Below the pieces are notes generated by a model. The model searched no databases, was not told where the DNA came from, and saw only the letters and a program-made list of their open reading frames with translations. From Apostichopus japonicus (taxonomy: Eukaryota; Echinodermata; Holothuroidea; Aspidochirotida; Stichopodidae), in assembly GCF_037975245.1 (NCBI RefSeq), contig NC_092575.1, forward strand, positions 22,780,341 to 22,844,340: a DNA stretch of 64,000 nt, given 5' to 3'. The position numbers and the translations under genes are program-made. This document shows positions 37,740 through 50,600 of this stretch, one piece after another. The number at the start of each line of letters is the position of its first letter. The stretch's first letter is position 1.

Positions 37740-38105
37740 CAGAGGTGGGCAACCTTTTTGAATGATTGGGCCAGATATCAGGAGTAAAATTTTGACTGGG
37801 CCACACCTAACCAACGTTCTGCTGTTCAAACCATTGATGCCGAGGACTTTCAAGCAATAGGTGTGTGTACTTAATCTGTATTCACAAAACATAATGTCAA
37901 TACAGTACAGTTGATAATTATTGAGGATAATAGGCCTACCTGACAGCATCATTAGTGCCAATAAATTCTAAGCAGCTAGCTCGTTCTTTGTGATGATTTA
38001 AAATTAGATTTAATTTTTTAATTTTTCTTGAGACATCTCACGGGCCGCAAAAAAACTCACTGGCGGGCCGCATGTGGCCCGTGGGCCATAGATTGCCCAC
38101 CCCAG
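37740..38105. mobile_element. hAT-type MITE with perfect 8-bp target duplication (family 2)
   Basis: The left end CAGAGGTGGGCAACC and right end GATTGCCCACCCCAG are inverted repeats of about 13 bp with the usual hAT CAGnGGTGGGCAA form. ATATAGAG flanks both sides exactly (37732-37739 and 38106-38113). The interior near the right end (GGGCCGC, GTGGCCCGTGGGCC) resembles hAT non-autonomous elements known from other animals. It is 366 bp long with no coding capacity. Confidence 0.92.
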
Positions 38106-38229
38106 ATATAGAGCATCCAAACACAATGGCCTCCCAGACAGACTTTTAACACTCAACTGCTCAATCCCACAGCTCTAACAATAACTTCCCTTTAATTAAT
38201 TACACAAGCTTTTAATTAATTGTACTTAC

Positions 38230-38327
38230 AGTTGTCATTTACAGATGGATTGGGGTTTGCCTGACCAGGTGGGAAAGGGGGCGACGGCTCTCTATCTTTT
38301 CTCTCCTCCTGTTCCATGTTAAGTGAT
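38230..38327 (-). CDS. SPPL3: SPPL3 coding exon 3 (variable hydrophilic loop)
   Basis: This 98-nt exon runs from the last base of Arg43 through residues 44-75 to the first base of Tyr76. It begins SLNMEQEERKDRE, matching the SLNM motif and acidic/polar loop that follow the first helix of vertebrate SPPL3. The rest (PSPPFPPGQANPNPSVNDN) is Pro/Asn-rich and diverged, as expected for this loop, which in human is Ser/Asn-rich. The acceptor is TTTAG and the donor GTAAGT. Phases fit both neighbours. The Pro-rich character is lineage-specific and its role is unknown. Confidence 0.93.
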
Positions 38328-38816
38328 CTAAAGAAGAAGAACAAAGGAAAAGAATGTATTTTCAAATTGCTATGCATATTAAAACATGTGTATACTGTAC
38401 ACAACACTGAAGCACACCCAAATAAATGACACAATACAGTAATTATCAACATAGGCATTTTACAGTATTTCGTGAACGTATCCTCTGGGTTTGGAACCTG
38501 CATCTAGTAACGGAACTTTTCTCTTTTTTTCCAAGACCTATATCACTCCCATGGTGACCTTAGCAATGGTCACTTCACTGAGCTTTTTAAAATCCATCAA
38601 GTTTTCTAAATTTGTATGTAAAGTACAGTAGTTCATTTAGTAAATGGAACAATGTCAGCAAAAATGTGCCACCTTTTTCCATCCCTGGTCAATAACTACA
38701 TAACAACCAAGATATCAACCTTTTAATTAAGTGTAGTGATATATCCTATATACTCCCCTCCCTTCTATGGCACGATATGTAAAACGGAAAGTGACTAAAA
38801 GAAAGAGTACCCTCAC
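38328..38816. other. SPPL3 intron 2
   Basis: A 489-bp intron with GTGAGG donor and TTTAG acceptor on the minus strand. No repeat or other feature seen. Confidence 0.85.
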
Positions 38817-38894
38817 CTGAAACTTCCATAAACAATAAGTAAAATTGAGATGAGAAACGTGGAGACCCTTGACGAATCCACTAATGAATATGCC
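38817..38894 (-). CDS. SPPL3: SPPL3 coding exon 2 (first membrane segment)
   Basis: This 78-nt exon completes Trp17, then encodes residues 18-42 and two bases of Arg43. The peptide starts [16 protein letters not shown] and continues ILLIVYGSF, almost identical to the first transmembrane segment of vertebrate SPPL3. The acceptor is ...TTCTACAG and the donor GTGAGG. Entry and exit phases match exons 1 and 3 exactly. The hydrophobic stretch [13 protein letters not shown] is the first of the nine membrane helices typical of SPP/SPPL proteases. Only 489 bp separates it from exon 3, by far the shortest intron of the gene. Confidence 0.95.
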
Positions 38895-39160
38895 CTGTAG
38901 AACAAAAGAACAAAAATATGAATCAATTTGTGAATCGATTAAACATAATTTAATATATTATCCGTTTTAATTCATTTAGTCCATTTAATTGTCAACCTGC
39001 AATTTATCAAATACAGTAGTACCATAAGCAAGCACAGTATGCTGATATATTTACTGACTGGTTTGGGTACAATATTAACCAATAAGAATTACTTAACTGG
39101 CTTCCTGCATACCCAATCATCTATGCAGCTTAAAACAAAATGTGTTTTTATCATTTCAGC

Positions 39161-39580
39161 TACAGTATTAGTTTGCTCTTGAAAATAGGCCATTCAATAA
39201 ATGCATACATTTCTAATAAAAAAATTCTGAACATGAAGAATATCCTTTAGCCTTTGATCTCACATAAAGTAATAATGGTATTCAACACAGTTAAGTAATT
39301 ACTGCAAATTCTACAGTATTAGTTTGCTCTTGAAAGTATTCAATAAATGCATACATTTCTATATAAATTCTGAACATGAAGAATATCCTTTAGCCTTTGA
39401 TCTCACATAAAGTAATAATGGTATTCAACACAGTTAAGTAATTACTGCAAATTCTACAGTATTAGTTTGCTCTTGAAAGTATTCAATAAATGCATACATT
39501 TCTATATAAATTCTGAACATGAAGAATATCCTTTAGGCTTTGATCACATGAAGTTACAATAATATTCAACACTAAGTAAG
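39161..39580. repeat. Three-copy tandem array (~147 bp)
   Basis: TACAGTATTAGTTTGCTCTT starts copies at 39161, 39312 and 39455. Each includes ATTCAATAAATGCATACATT, TTCTGAACATGAAGAATATC and CTTTGATCTCACATAAAG. Copies 2 and 3 are almost identical; copy 1 has an extra AATAGGCC and a longer A run. Confidence 0.95.
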
Positions 39581-39731
39581 TACAACACATTTGAAATTAA
39601 CTAAGTTCACCTCATTTTGTTTAAAACTATTTTCTTTTGTCAATGTCAACGACCTTTCATGTAAACACAGTAGATTAAGATTTTAAGAGTGCAATTGTAG
39701 AGAGTAGATACTGTATGTACATTCAATGAGG

Positions 39732-39760
39732 CGACAGGTAAGCGGGGAACAAAGTAAATT
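39732..39760 (+). mobile_element. Foldback repeat copy E (end fragment)
   Basis: GACAGGTAAGCGGGGAACAA, then AGTAAATT, matches only the terminal ~28 bases of the right arm of the family. Confidence 0.55.
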
Positions 39761-40194
39761 ACCAAATTTCTGTTCGCTGTAACCAAATTCTGCAGTGAAG
39801 GTAGTCCAGCGAACGACTACATACAGTAGAGGTTTACTTCAAATTCGGATTGCAACTAAATACCACCAAATAGGTAAAATGATAAATTGATATCACTCCA
39901 ATGTACACCTACAGTGTACGTATTGGTCATTGATATTCTGATACATTTGCTTTTGGGGAGGGGGAGGAAGGGAGGGAGCAGGGGCAACCAAAGTTGCTGT
40001 TTGGACAACCAACATGTAAGGCATACTGTATAATGTCTGAGGGACAACCAGCAAAAGAAATTCTTCAGATTTTACCACGGACATTTTATAAACAAAGTCA
40101 TACGACAGTATTCCATCATAAACAATACATGTTTCTTTTTTTTTTAAAGGCCTACTACTGTAGGAATACATGTACAGTACTTTGAATTTGGTTC

Positions 40195-40330
40195 TGTATA
40201 CTACAGTATAACGTACAGTATACTACAACATACCACAGCATACTACAAGATACTACAGAATAGTATACTACAGCAAACTACAGCATACTACAGTAAACTA
40301 CAGCATACTACAGTATAACAGACAGTAGTG
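40195..40330. repeat. CATACTACAG minisatellite
   Basis: About a dozen units of the type CATACTACAG, AAACTACAG or TATACTACA lie in tandem. Confidence 0.85.
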
Positions 40331-43300
40331 TCACCAGGCCCAATGTCGGCGGCAGTTAATGATATTTTGGATGACATTATGAAGTACTGCTATTTACTGT
40401 ATAGTTCATACCATTTTGTCCAGGCTGTATATTTATACTACTGTATGTACAGTAGATACAGGAAGGATCAATCAATTTACATCAAGCAGATCTCCTAAAT
40501 AGTACACAACGACTAATAGCTAAGGTTCTTGAATATAATTTTAGCAATTCAAAAGATGGGCATTGCATGCTGCTACGTAGGTATCACTGTACATCGTATA
40601 CAGTACACTGTATTTATACTACACTGCAGGCTGCTTTTGCTCTCATTACACACAGCACACACAAACTGTATGTGTACAGTTTGAAACTCTTCATATGTGA
40701 ACTGTTTCAATTATACTTATCACACAAAGCAGTCAACAAAACAGCGGAACACTTTACTAATTTGGAGCATCTGCAAATAATTACAACTAGACAAAGGATT
40801 TAGTGATCATATAATGTACAGAGTTAGCTCATAGAATGTACAGTACATGCTAAGTACTAGAATGTATGATGTCACATAGTATATAATATGAACAGCTGAT
40901 ATCTGCAGAGACAAAGAGAGCTAAACTTATGACCTGTTCAGACCAGGAAAGTCTTTGGTCGCAGCCTGTATTTAATTAAAATACTGCACATATGTGCTGG
41001 GCAAATCAATAAATCCAGAACCTTTCCCTAACTTTCATCATCATGATCTCACAATATATATAAGTGATGAAATTCAGTGTTTGCAAAGAGAGTGGTTAAG
41101 CATGTACACTGTAATGTAATGTGGTGTGTGTGTGAAACTACTGTACTCATTACTGTATGGCTTTATCTTCAGACTCTACCAATGTTCTCACACATAGGTA
41201 TGTTACAAACACTGCAATGCTAAACATTTTACAAGTTGGAAAACTGATGGAAGAATCAGGACCCTAATGTGTCTACGCACGCAAAGTCGTTAAACTAGTA
41301 ACTTTTGTGAGTGGGCCATTGCATGAGAATATTCCTCTGTTAATGACTTATTAATGGAACCTTCATTAACCATTTAAAGACCTCTTTTATCTCTATTAAG
41401 TAGGATATTACTGCAACAAATCTTGAGTATTGCAGTCCTGTAGATGGGTTTGCTCAAAATGACTAAAAATGAAAAAATCCCACACACACAGAAAATACTA
41501 TACAGCTTTCAGATTACTTGCTTAAAAGTGATTCTGTGTGTTTTGAAATAAGATCCTAAAATTGTTCATTTTCAAGAAATGGAACTTTGTTTTAAAAGCT
41601 GCTTATATCTGACATCACAATCTCTCTCTGATTAGGCAATATAGTGTAACTAGATATTAGCACTAGGTCTCTGACTAGGCTACTAATATTACCTGGGCTA
41701 CTACTACTGGTAGTACCAGTAGGCCTTTCAACAGTACTACAGGAAATAGTTGTCCTGTGATAAAAACCTAACGCAGCTCAGGAAGAATTAGGTCGGGATG
41801 AAAACAACTGGTATCACTAAGCCTGCTACTATCTCACAGAATTGTGTAATATATATATGTACAGTATACATACCTTAGCAATGCATTAATTACCAATATC
41901 AGTACGGAATACTGCTGCTGGTATAGAAATAACCAGACCATGGGGTTGAATGAATAAATAAATACAGGCCATGAGGCAGTTATTTTTTTTTTGGGGGGGG
42001 GGAGGCCGCAAGGGCTTATGGATAACAATTTCAACATTTTAACTCCAATTTGGTATCTAAAACTAAAACGTGAGTAGTATGCATGTATACACCACTGATA
42101 ACGTCGCTGTTTAGTGTTGCATATTCATTAGTTAACTCACATCTGGGCATGGTCTATTTCTTATGATGAGAGCCGTTTTTTTGAAAATATTTTCAAAATT
42201 TCATCATTTTTAAGCCGTTTAGTTTTCCTTAATAGCTCCATGGTTTTAACAACAATCACCGTCATTTCAGTCATCATATGACATATTTCATCCACGAACA
42301 ATTCATTGAGAAATAAGGAAAAAAACATCAGATCAAACATCTTCCATGTATGTATTTCTTTTTTCGAAACGAACGCACAGTAACCACTTTAACATTGAAT
42401 TGCTTAAAGCATTGCAATTTGCAAAGCTCTCAATTTACCTGTCAGGGATAAATATTTCCACTTTCTTCTTTCTTTCTTTTACTGAACACAAAGACACTCA
42501 AAGAGTGAGAGAGAGAGAAAGGTGGAGAGTTGTGAAGGTATGACCTTAAATGACCTAAAACAACTCAACCCTAAGGGGAAATGACTGGACCATAATATCC
42601 ATAGCAACAGTACATTTCTCATTCAATTACTTTCTACATCACAGCTCAAGCAGAAAGGCTACAAGCCAGCCAGCAAGCAAGCAAGCAATGATTGGTTAAC
42701 AAGGCTGCAAATTTAGTGGAAGAACTATACTGGTAAGTACACACTACAGGCAGTCAGATGAATCTCTCCGTCAAAGAAAAAAGAAAATTAAGTGGAAGAG
42801 AAAGAAACTTGCTTAAAATTCACAGAATCAACTTGTCTGTTATGGTGAGACATTACACAGATATATGAGGCACAGAGTAAGGGGATAGATATCTGGAAGT
42901 TTTGCACTTCAAGGACAAAGTACAGAACTACGGCCATTTGACAGTACGGTACCTCTCCTTGTCAAACATAGAAAGTTAATAATAGACCTTAGAAGTATGA
43001 AAATGATGAAAATTTAATGATAGCAGTTTTGTTGCTATTTGGACTTTGGTTGCACCATACCCCACATTTTAAAGACAAACTTATGCTATGTACAGACAAA
43101 TTTTCATCTTTAAATTTTTGTAGTCAACCCAACATTTGCATCAGTTATGCTGAAATTAGCCAACTATTTGTTCTGCAACTCAAAACAATTGAAATAACAT
43201 TACACTCAATTTTGTGCCCAGGATGCAAAATTATTCTATACTGGATTGAACTGTTTTTAATTCGCCAAATCAACAGAAATAAAATATAATAATCATAATA

Positions 43301-43887
43301 AATCAAAAAATAAATTAGGCGCATCCAAACGAATCATAGATACTTATAGAAATATCAAGGGATATTTACAGCACTCGGTTGCTTTTTCTTATTTTTTTAA
43401 AACTTGAATATATGGTAGTTTGATGGCGATGTCTTAAAATCTTTACATAATAAAGCAAAACTTGTTTATGACCTCAGTTGACAAATTATCTATCAAATGA
43501 AGATTTGTCTCTCATGGTTATACCAATAAAAAAAAAATTCACCTGCAGTGATTAATATCATATCTCAAACATAAAACAAAACTGTTAGCAAACTGCTTAT
43601 CCACTAAAGAGCCTGTTGAAGAGAATGTGTAAAAGTAAGAAGGCTTGACATTTCGCAGGATCTTCAGAGGCTAAATGACAAGTTACAGTAATAAAAGGGA
43701 CAAATACACAGACACAGAATACAGACAGGTTAATGAGCAGGGTGAACACAAAAGAGAAAGATGTAAGAGTATTAGTAGCCTAGGGATATAGAGAAGAAAG
43801 AAACCAACAGGGGGAAGAGGAAAGGTAGGAGATAAACTGTAGAGTAACAAAGAGAGGATAACGGGGAGAGGGTAGGTAGTAAACTAC

Positions 43888-44006
43888 AGAAGGACAAGGA
43901 CAGAAAAATGTGGAGAAAAAAGGTCTCCCCCCTCCATTTTTCCCCCTCTGTCACCCCTCTTCTCGTCCACCTTTTTTTCTCCACACTTTTCTGTCTTTGT
44001 CCTTCT
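43888..44006. repeat. Long imperfect hairpin
   Basis: AGAAGGACAAGGACAGAAAA at 43888-43923 is matched by its reverse complement at 43970-44006 (...TTTTCTGTCTTTGTCCTTCT). The arms are about 36 bp with only a few mismatches around a 46-nt pyrimidine-rich loop. Confidence 0.8.
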
Positions 44007-45530
44007 CTAGGGTCACATCAAAAGGGCCTACATGGTTGGTGTCAGAACTAAATGGTCCCTGACACATTCCACCCTACATACACATGAAATTCTTTCACCA
44101 GTCAGTGGTATTTGCCGAAGATCTTTCCTGTTTTCAAGACAGGTTGTATCCATAATGATCTTTTATCTTCCATTTTACTCTTCTATACAGCAAAGCTATA
44201 TAAACTAAATCTATTTCATCAACTTTGTATAAAACCCTCTTGCACCGTTGATGACATGATGTCGATTGGTGTCGTACAACCTCCGCACATATTATTGTTA
44301 AATAAACACATACTGTATCATCATGTGACCCAGGACAGAAGAAATCCCCCCCCCACGAAAAACTTCACTGAGCGATAAAAAGAGTCGCCTGTATTGTGAA
44401 AAGCAATAATATCCAGGTGACTTTTTAACATGTTGCATCACATCACGCCTAGTGGGAAAGGGCCTTAAGAGCTTAACTTTACTTTCAGGACCTGTGTTTT
44501 GTCTGAGAGACAGAATGACAGTTGACAGAACAAAGCAAATTCCAACAGACAATGAGTCTCTGATTGCTTTTGTCTGTACATAAGTGAGGACTTTGTCAGG
44601 AGTTTCACAGGAAGTTGATTGTTACTACTGGGGTTTTGGAGGGTCTCCAAATTGTCTGAAGATGAATAGCAAATACGTAATGAATTCTACATTCAGTACA
44701 CTTGTTTTCAGGCTGAGGAAATTGAAAAATTGAAAAAACTAAAAAAAATGGTAAAAAATGTTGAATTTAGACAGAAAGGCATGCAGATCTGGTTTCAAGT
44801 TTTTCCATTCTATTTATACCTAAATTTAATATCTCAGTATGTCGTCTCAAAGCCAATTGAAGTGCATAAATAGTTCGTTGTTTCGTCCCGGGAGAGCCTG
44901 GGACGATCATGAGTTACTGATGTTCTGCAAGTATTTGAATCTGACCTTACGAGCCTCCCACTCCAAGCATTATGGCAGACTGCATTGTCAAGAGAACACT
45001 TAGACCCAAACGAGAGTAGTCCCTAGCCCAAGGGACGTGCAACAGGATATTCCACGTTTTTTGTGAAAGCCTTTGACAGACTCCATAAGTGACAGAACGC
45101 CATGCTTTGTGTTCTGCACTAGGCATTTTAATCCCATGGCCTAGCAAATAGACGCCATGTCGTTTCCATGGGACTATCTAGAAGCATATGCCTTCCCACC
45201 CCTGTGTCCAGTCAGTCAGGTCATACGGAAGGTGAGGCAATCCAAAGGGAGAGCAATATTAGTAGCACCGTTTTTGGCCCCGTAGACCATGGTTCAAGGA
45301 GCTGCTCTAGTAACTGATGGACATTCCAGTGATACTGCCAGTTACTCCCCATCTTCTATCACAGAAATGTTTCGCATCTCAAGGGTTCACTTACTGGATT
45401 GAAGAGGCTTGGTACAAAGTGTTTGGCTTGGGGTAGCCTCCGTACAGAGAGAAGGATACTCCAGGTATAGGTTAGGGAAGTAATTTTGGGAAGGGGGGGG
45501 GGTGGGTTGGTATCATACGAATGAAGGGTA

Positions 45531-45634
45531 TAGAGGGTGCACAGTGTCAAAAGGTTACCAGTTAGTTCTAAGCACTGCAGAAGGACAGTGCTAAGGTTGT
45601 GGAGAGACAGGTAAGCGAGAAGGGAACTAAATTT
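45531..45634 (+). mobile_element. Foldback repeat copy F (right arm only)
   Basis: GAGGGTGCACAGTGTCAAAA, GGTTACCAGTTAGTTCTAAG, GTGCTAAGGTTGTGGAGAGA and CAGGTAAGCGAGAAGGGAAC align with the right arm of copy A. It is more diverged than copies C and D. Confidence 0.75.
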
Positions 45635-46039
45635 TTTTTTTTCAAAGCGAAAATTATCTTAAATGTAGAATTGTAAATAATACCTTACAATCATCAATCA
45701 CAGCAGCCATGTAAAACAAGTACAGCTCTGCAATGTCGAAAGGTATCGAACACAAACAGTAGAATATTTCCAGAGGGCACCTCAAACACCAACAAATCAG
45801 ACTGGTCATTTAATTTCAAGAATTTTGTAAATTTATGAAATATCTACTGTCTTACCCTAAACTACACTACACAAGATATATACTGTACAAACCACAATAA
45901 TCCAAGCATGTACAGTATAACTTTTGTCCCAAATGGACTTGAATCCTCAAAGCTTCACTGAACAAAAGACAAATACCAATAGTGATTCAACTGTAAACAG
46001 GAACCTCTACTCAGGGACTTGACAAGTTTCCCAAATCTT

Positions 46040-46238
46040 TTGTGTTCTTTCTTCTTTATTTTGTCTTTGTCAGGCAACCATACTGTAGATCTAGGTGTAA
46101 AATATAAGTGGATGAAATACTTTTCCCCACCCATCCATGAGTTTCCTGTTCTTTTCTTTTCTTTCTTCTCTATTTTGTCTTTGGCATGGTTTATCTGGTG
46201 GATGAAATACTTTTCCCCACAAGTTTCCACAAGTTTCC
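46040..46238. repeat. Partial tandem duplication (~120 bp)
   Basis: CTATTTTGTCTTTG/TTATTTTGTCTTTG and GTGGATGAAATACTTTTCCC recur at about 120-bp spacing, followed in each case by a GTTTCCTGT word. Confidence 0.7.
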
Positions 46239-49200
46239 TGTGTGTGTGTGGTTGGTTTGTTAAGTTTTAAGCTTCTCTACCTTTGGGATATAGATTCTTA
46301 CTCAACTTACACAGATGGTCAACAAAATCCCCCCTTCCAAGGAGACTGTACATGTGCTATACAAAGAAGTGGAAGGTTGGATTCAATACCATTTGCATTA
46401 CAGTACAGGAGGATATCAGGTCACCACAAAGAATTTGTTTGTTGAGGCTTAGGATTTTAGTGTGCACACAAAGGTATTCAACCTTCAATACATAAGGTAG
46501 CAAGTAAGCTCAATGGTTTCAACTCAAAGGGGACAAGGAAGTACATTTGAAAACAAAAAGAATGAGAAAGGTCCCGTTTTGGACGTTTACTGAGAGGCCA
46601 AATCTGTAAGCAGCTGGTTTGCCATTCGAAGCCTTTGGACAGACAATGTTATATACCATTAGAGTTTTTCGATAATTAACAACCATAACAGAATATGCAA
46701 AGTCAGGAACTTACTAGGACTGTTATTCATCAACATGAATACCAATGCATAGCCTAGGCCTACGTTATCTCATCATTAGCATCAATGCAGAAGGTCTAGC
46801 ATACACTTTGTAGATAAGAAATTGAGTCTGGGCTTTTTTTCCCCCCTCAATATCTTGTTATGAGAGGGGGTCGGGGGGGGGGGAATAGAGCAGAGCTTGT
46901 GCAAAACACTGCACTGCCACTGTGGGAATGTGGAAATTAAACATTGTAATGAAAAGTAACCACAGCTATTTCAAGGATATGACTGAAAAAAGCAAAGTTG
47001 GTTGTATGTACAGTACATGTAACCTGTTTCTTCCAATAATTATTCTTTGGGTTTCCTTGTCAGTTGTTTTCATGGCAAGGAAGCTTTCTGCAGACACTAC
47101 CTATGCTGTTTACTACAAGGTGGCAACAAAGGAAATTTCAAAACTTTCCTTTTGACCCTCCTTGAACCAAATCAAGCAGAGCAACTTCTTTGTAGTCCCT
47201 ATAAACTCTATTGTAAACTTTCAGTCTCTGTGTAAATGTATGTTTACAAGCAGAAAAAAGTATTGATTCAACAAACGCTGTGGCCATCTTGTACATGTAT
47301 GGCCTTGGGGTTTGAGAATTATTCGAAGCCGATTGTGATTATTTAAATGTCTTTAAGTACAATATATAGCCTCAACAACAAATTGCCAGTGTATACACAA
47401 AATACTGTTAAGTATGAAAATACAGGGAACTACTGTACCACTGTACTTTGTCCAAGTAGCAGCAGCTCCCCAACTGGTATTAACATTTACACAATGTACT
47501 GTGTGTACTGCAGTGTTGTGTATTGACATTACTGCCGATACAATATCTGCATTCAGACAAATGGACACTTCAGTTTGTGATTGCAATTACAAAACAAAAT
47601 TTAGTGAAATCCTGATACAAATAGCCTGAGCAACATTATCAGACACAGACATCAAATTAGGCAAATGATTTAAAAAGAGGCCTTTGCCCCAGATATTTTA
47701 TACATGGAATATGGTGAATTGTGAAATATATGCCCAGTGTTATTTTGAAAAGTTCTCCCATACATTATTACAATGTATTGGACTGAATCTTATTCAACAA
47801 AGTGTATCATTATGTGAATCAGAGGGGGGGGGGGGCTTGACAATTAATGTCTACTGATAAACAATGCAACAGGGACTTGGTGCGCATGGTCCCTCACTTG
47901 GACAATCTGAAGGTCTGCTGCAGTGGCATGTGTAAAGAGGGGCAGGGGAGGGGTGAGGGGAGATTCCAACCTTCATATCAGTCCGGATAAAGATATTCAG
48001 CAAGAAAACTGCTACCTTTGGACTTTGTATCTAGCAATTTCTTGACCATTTTGCGATACAAAAAACTGGATACTATAAATCTGTCCCTGGGTCTGCCTAA
48101 GGGTCCCTTCCATATTTAAAGGTTCCTGCCTCTACCTAAATCAGTTGGGGAAATTTCAGAATTTGCATCGCCAAGTGACAATCTGACCAACCGCTTTCAG
48201 CGTTTTAAATATACAGTACACTTCCTACTGTATATCAATTTTGGGAACACTGCCAAATCATGACACCTGCAGTGTCATTGCACCTAAAAAAGAACCAGAA
48301 AAAAGAAAATCTGACTTAAAGAAAAAAGACTAGATGTGAAAATGGACATTAAAACACTTCCGATTCAGTTCTAACCATGGAGGTCTGTTTTTACCTCGAT
48401 GCTCTAACAGAACTACCTTCAACGGAAAATTGGAAATTCTCTTTGCTCTTAATTGCCGACAGCTGTGGATAGAGACGAAGGCTCACACCAGTGACAAAGA
48501 GATGATGGTTCATTGCAGATATGGCATCATGTTAGCCACATAAATATATGTTAACAAGCAAACCATGTCAAGTGGCACATGTACAGTAGTACTGCACAGA
48601 GCTCTAATTGTACTGTGAATGACTCCCAGGAAGACATGCTTCAACGAAGCACTTCCTCTTGAAAACTTCCCTTCACACATACTACAGACATGGATGTCCA
48701 AGCGTGATTATGGCGGTGGATGTTATCTTGGAGGCATACGGTCTGTGAATGTATTTAGCCCAACAAAAGGCATAGTTATAGTATATAGTCTGTAGATTAA
48801 ATTCCTATCCCCAACTGGACATCCTCTGTGATAATTAGAAGCAGTCATCTTTAGCAGGAAATAACCAATTGATAGAAGGCTAATAACGAGGAAAAGTGAC
48901 CACTGGATTATATACAAACCTCACAAATATACTAAAAAAGAAAACATGTTCACTTCCTGTGGTTCAATCATGATTGGATTGATTGAGCTCACAGAGCATC
49001 AAGCCAGGTTTGTTACCCTGAGTTTGAGTGGGCTTTTCCTCCAAACCTGAGTACTGTACCTACAGTAGAATTGACAAATAATTAAGACTGAAATTGATCA
49101 CGATGATGAAAGACACAACCCTCCAGAGACCTTTTCACCAAACGAATCCAACAAAGAGTACTGTAATTACAGACATGTGTTTGAGTAGTACTGTATACAA

Positions 49201-50577
49201 CTGTAATTAATATGAATGGATCCTCAACACTAAGCCCCCCAAACAGTAATATACTGAACATTCAATACATATAAGTACATTATAAAAGTAATAGTACTTA
49301 TTATATATAAACGTTTCTGGTTCACTCTTTGAAGAGAAAATTATAGTCAAAGTGTTTCATTGTTTAAATGAGACGTCATCATCAAACAGCTTTGAAGGAT
49401 ATCAGTTCTGCTTTAACACATAAAATGTGAGGACTAGAGAGCAGGTATAGTAATAGTGGGAGAAGGAGGGGTGAGGGGCGGTGGGGGAATTTCAAACTCC
49501 CAAGCAGGCAACAGCAAAATACTTATAGTGATGTACAACATTTGCATGCACTTTATAGGGTTTCTCATATCAACCATCAAATTCTCCATACATGCTACCT
49601 GTGAAAACATCAGTGAAATAACTGCATTTTATTACACTGTACAGTATGCGTTCCTCTCTAGTTACTTTCCTTGTCTTACTGTATATAACGTAATTATGTT
49701 AATCTGTCTGGCTGCATGTATGTGAGCCATACAGTAGGTCTTAATACAGGATATAAGGCAAGCACTTAGCTTAAAGCTTTTCCATTGGAAACATGCCAAA
49801 TGGTTTGCCTTTCTGAAAACATGATTCATTTCAGTTCTCCTCTTACAGGTGCAACACCAGTACTTAGTTAATACAGTGTTCACATACATGGCCTGAGGAC
49901 CTCTTACTTTAGACCTCAACGTCTGCCTCTACTGTACAATTGCACAAAAGCTGCTTATTTATACAGTTTGCTGCATACTGTACATATTCTGTACAACAGG
50001 AAAGGGGTTCATGCCTGAACAAGACATTATTGGGAGGGCTGTTATCAATTGGCCTACTGTGGTTGAGGGTGAAACAACAGTATTGTGTACATTGGTATGG
50101 CAGTCACAGTGCTAAGGGTCTAAGGTAAAGTAGATGACAGATTACCAGATCAGTAGAACCACTCAAGTGGTCTGGTAATCTCTTGCAGAGGTACAAACTG
50201 TTTGAATATATATGGTATTATAATCCTCTCATTTTGCCTCAATGTTTCATCAGGTGTGGAATTATTCCAACTCTCCCAATTTTAAGCTTTCATCTTACAT
50301 GTTTGTCCAAGGCTTCTTTAAATTCATCAATTTCTGACTGCTGGTCCCAATCTAGACAAATAACAGTATGTTTAAACTACTGTAGGCTACTGTCAAGAGG
50401 AGTGCTAAGTACCATCAGATGGTAGTCCTTGTAACTATTTTGATAACTTTGTGCAATGGTTTAGTCTGCTACTGACATACACAAATACACATTTTTATGC
50501 ATATTACTGTACTACATACAGTATATCTACCAGCCCTGGGCACATGTTCGTACAGGGCTCATATTGAAGAAAATTTT

Positions 50578-50600
50578 AAGGTCGTCCGGAGGACGACCTT
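50578..50600. repeat. Perfect 10-bp hairpin
   Basis: AAGGTCGTCC is followed by GGA and then its exact reverse complement GGACGACCTT. It lies deep in intron 1. Confidence 0.75.

Larger units (their letters stand above)
27767..38229. other. SPPL3 intron 3
   Basis: This 10.5-kb non-coding stretch contains a three-copy ~200-bp duplication with a nested foldback element (29163-30215), the TTAA element at 34772-35584, a CATACA-type minisatellite at 35645-35775, foldback copy D at 36049, and a hAT MITE at 37740-38105. TATATA-rich sequence lies at 31985-32090. The remaining stretches show nothing I can name. Confidence 0.7.
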
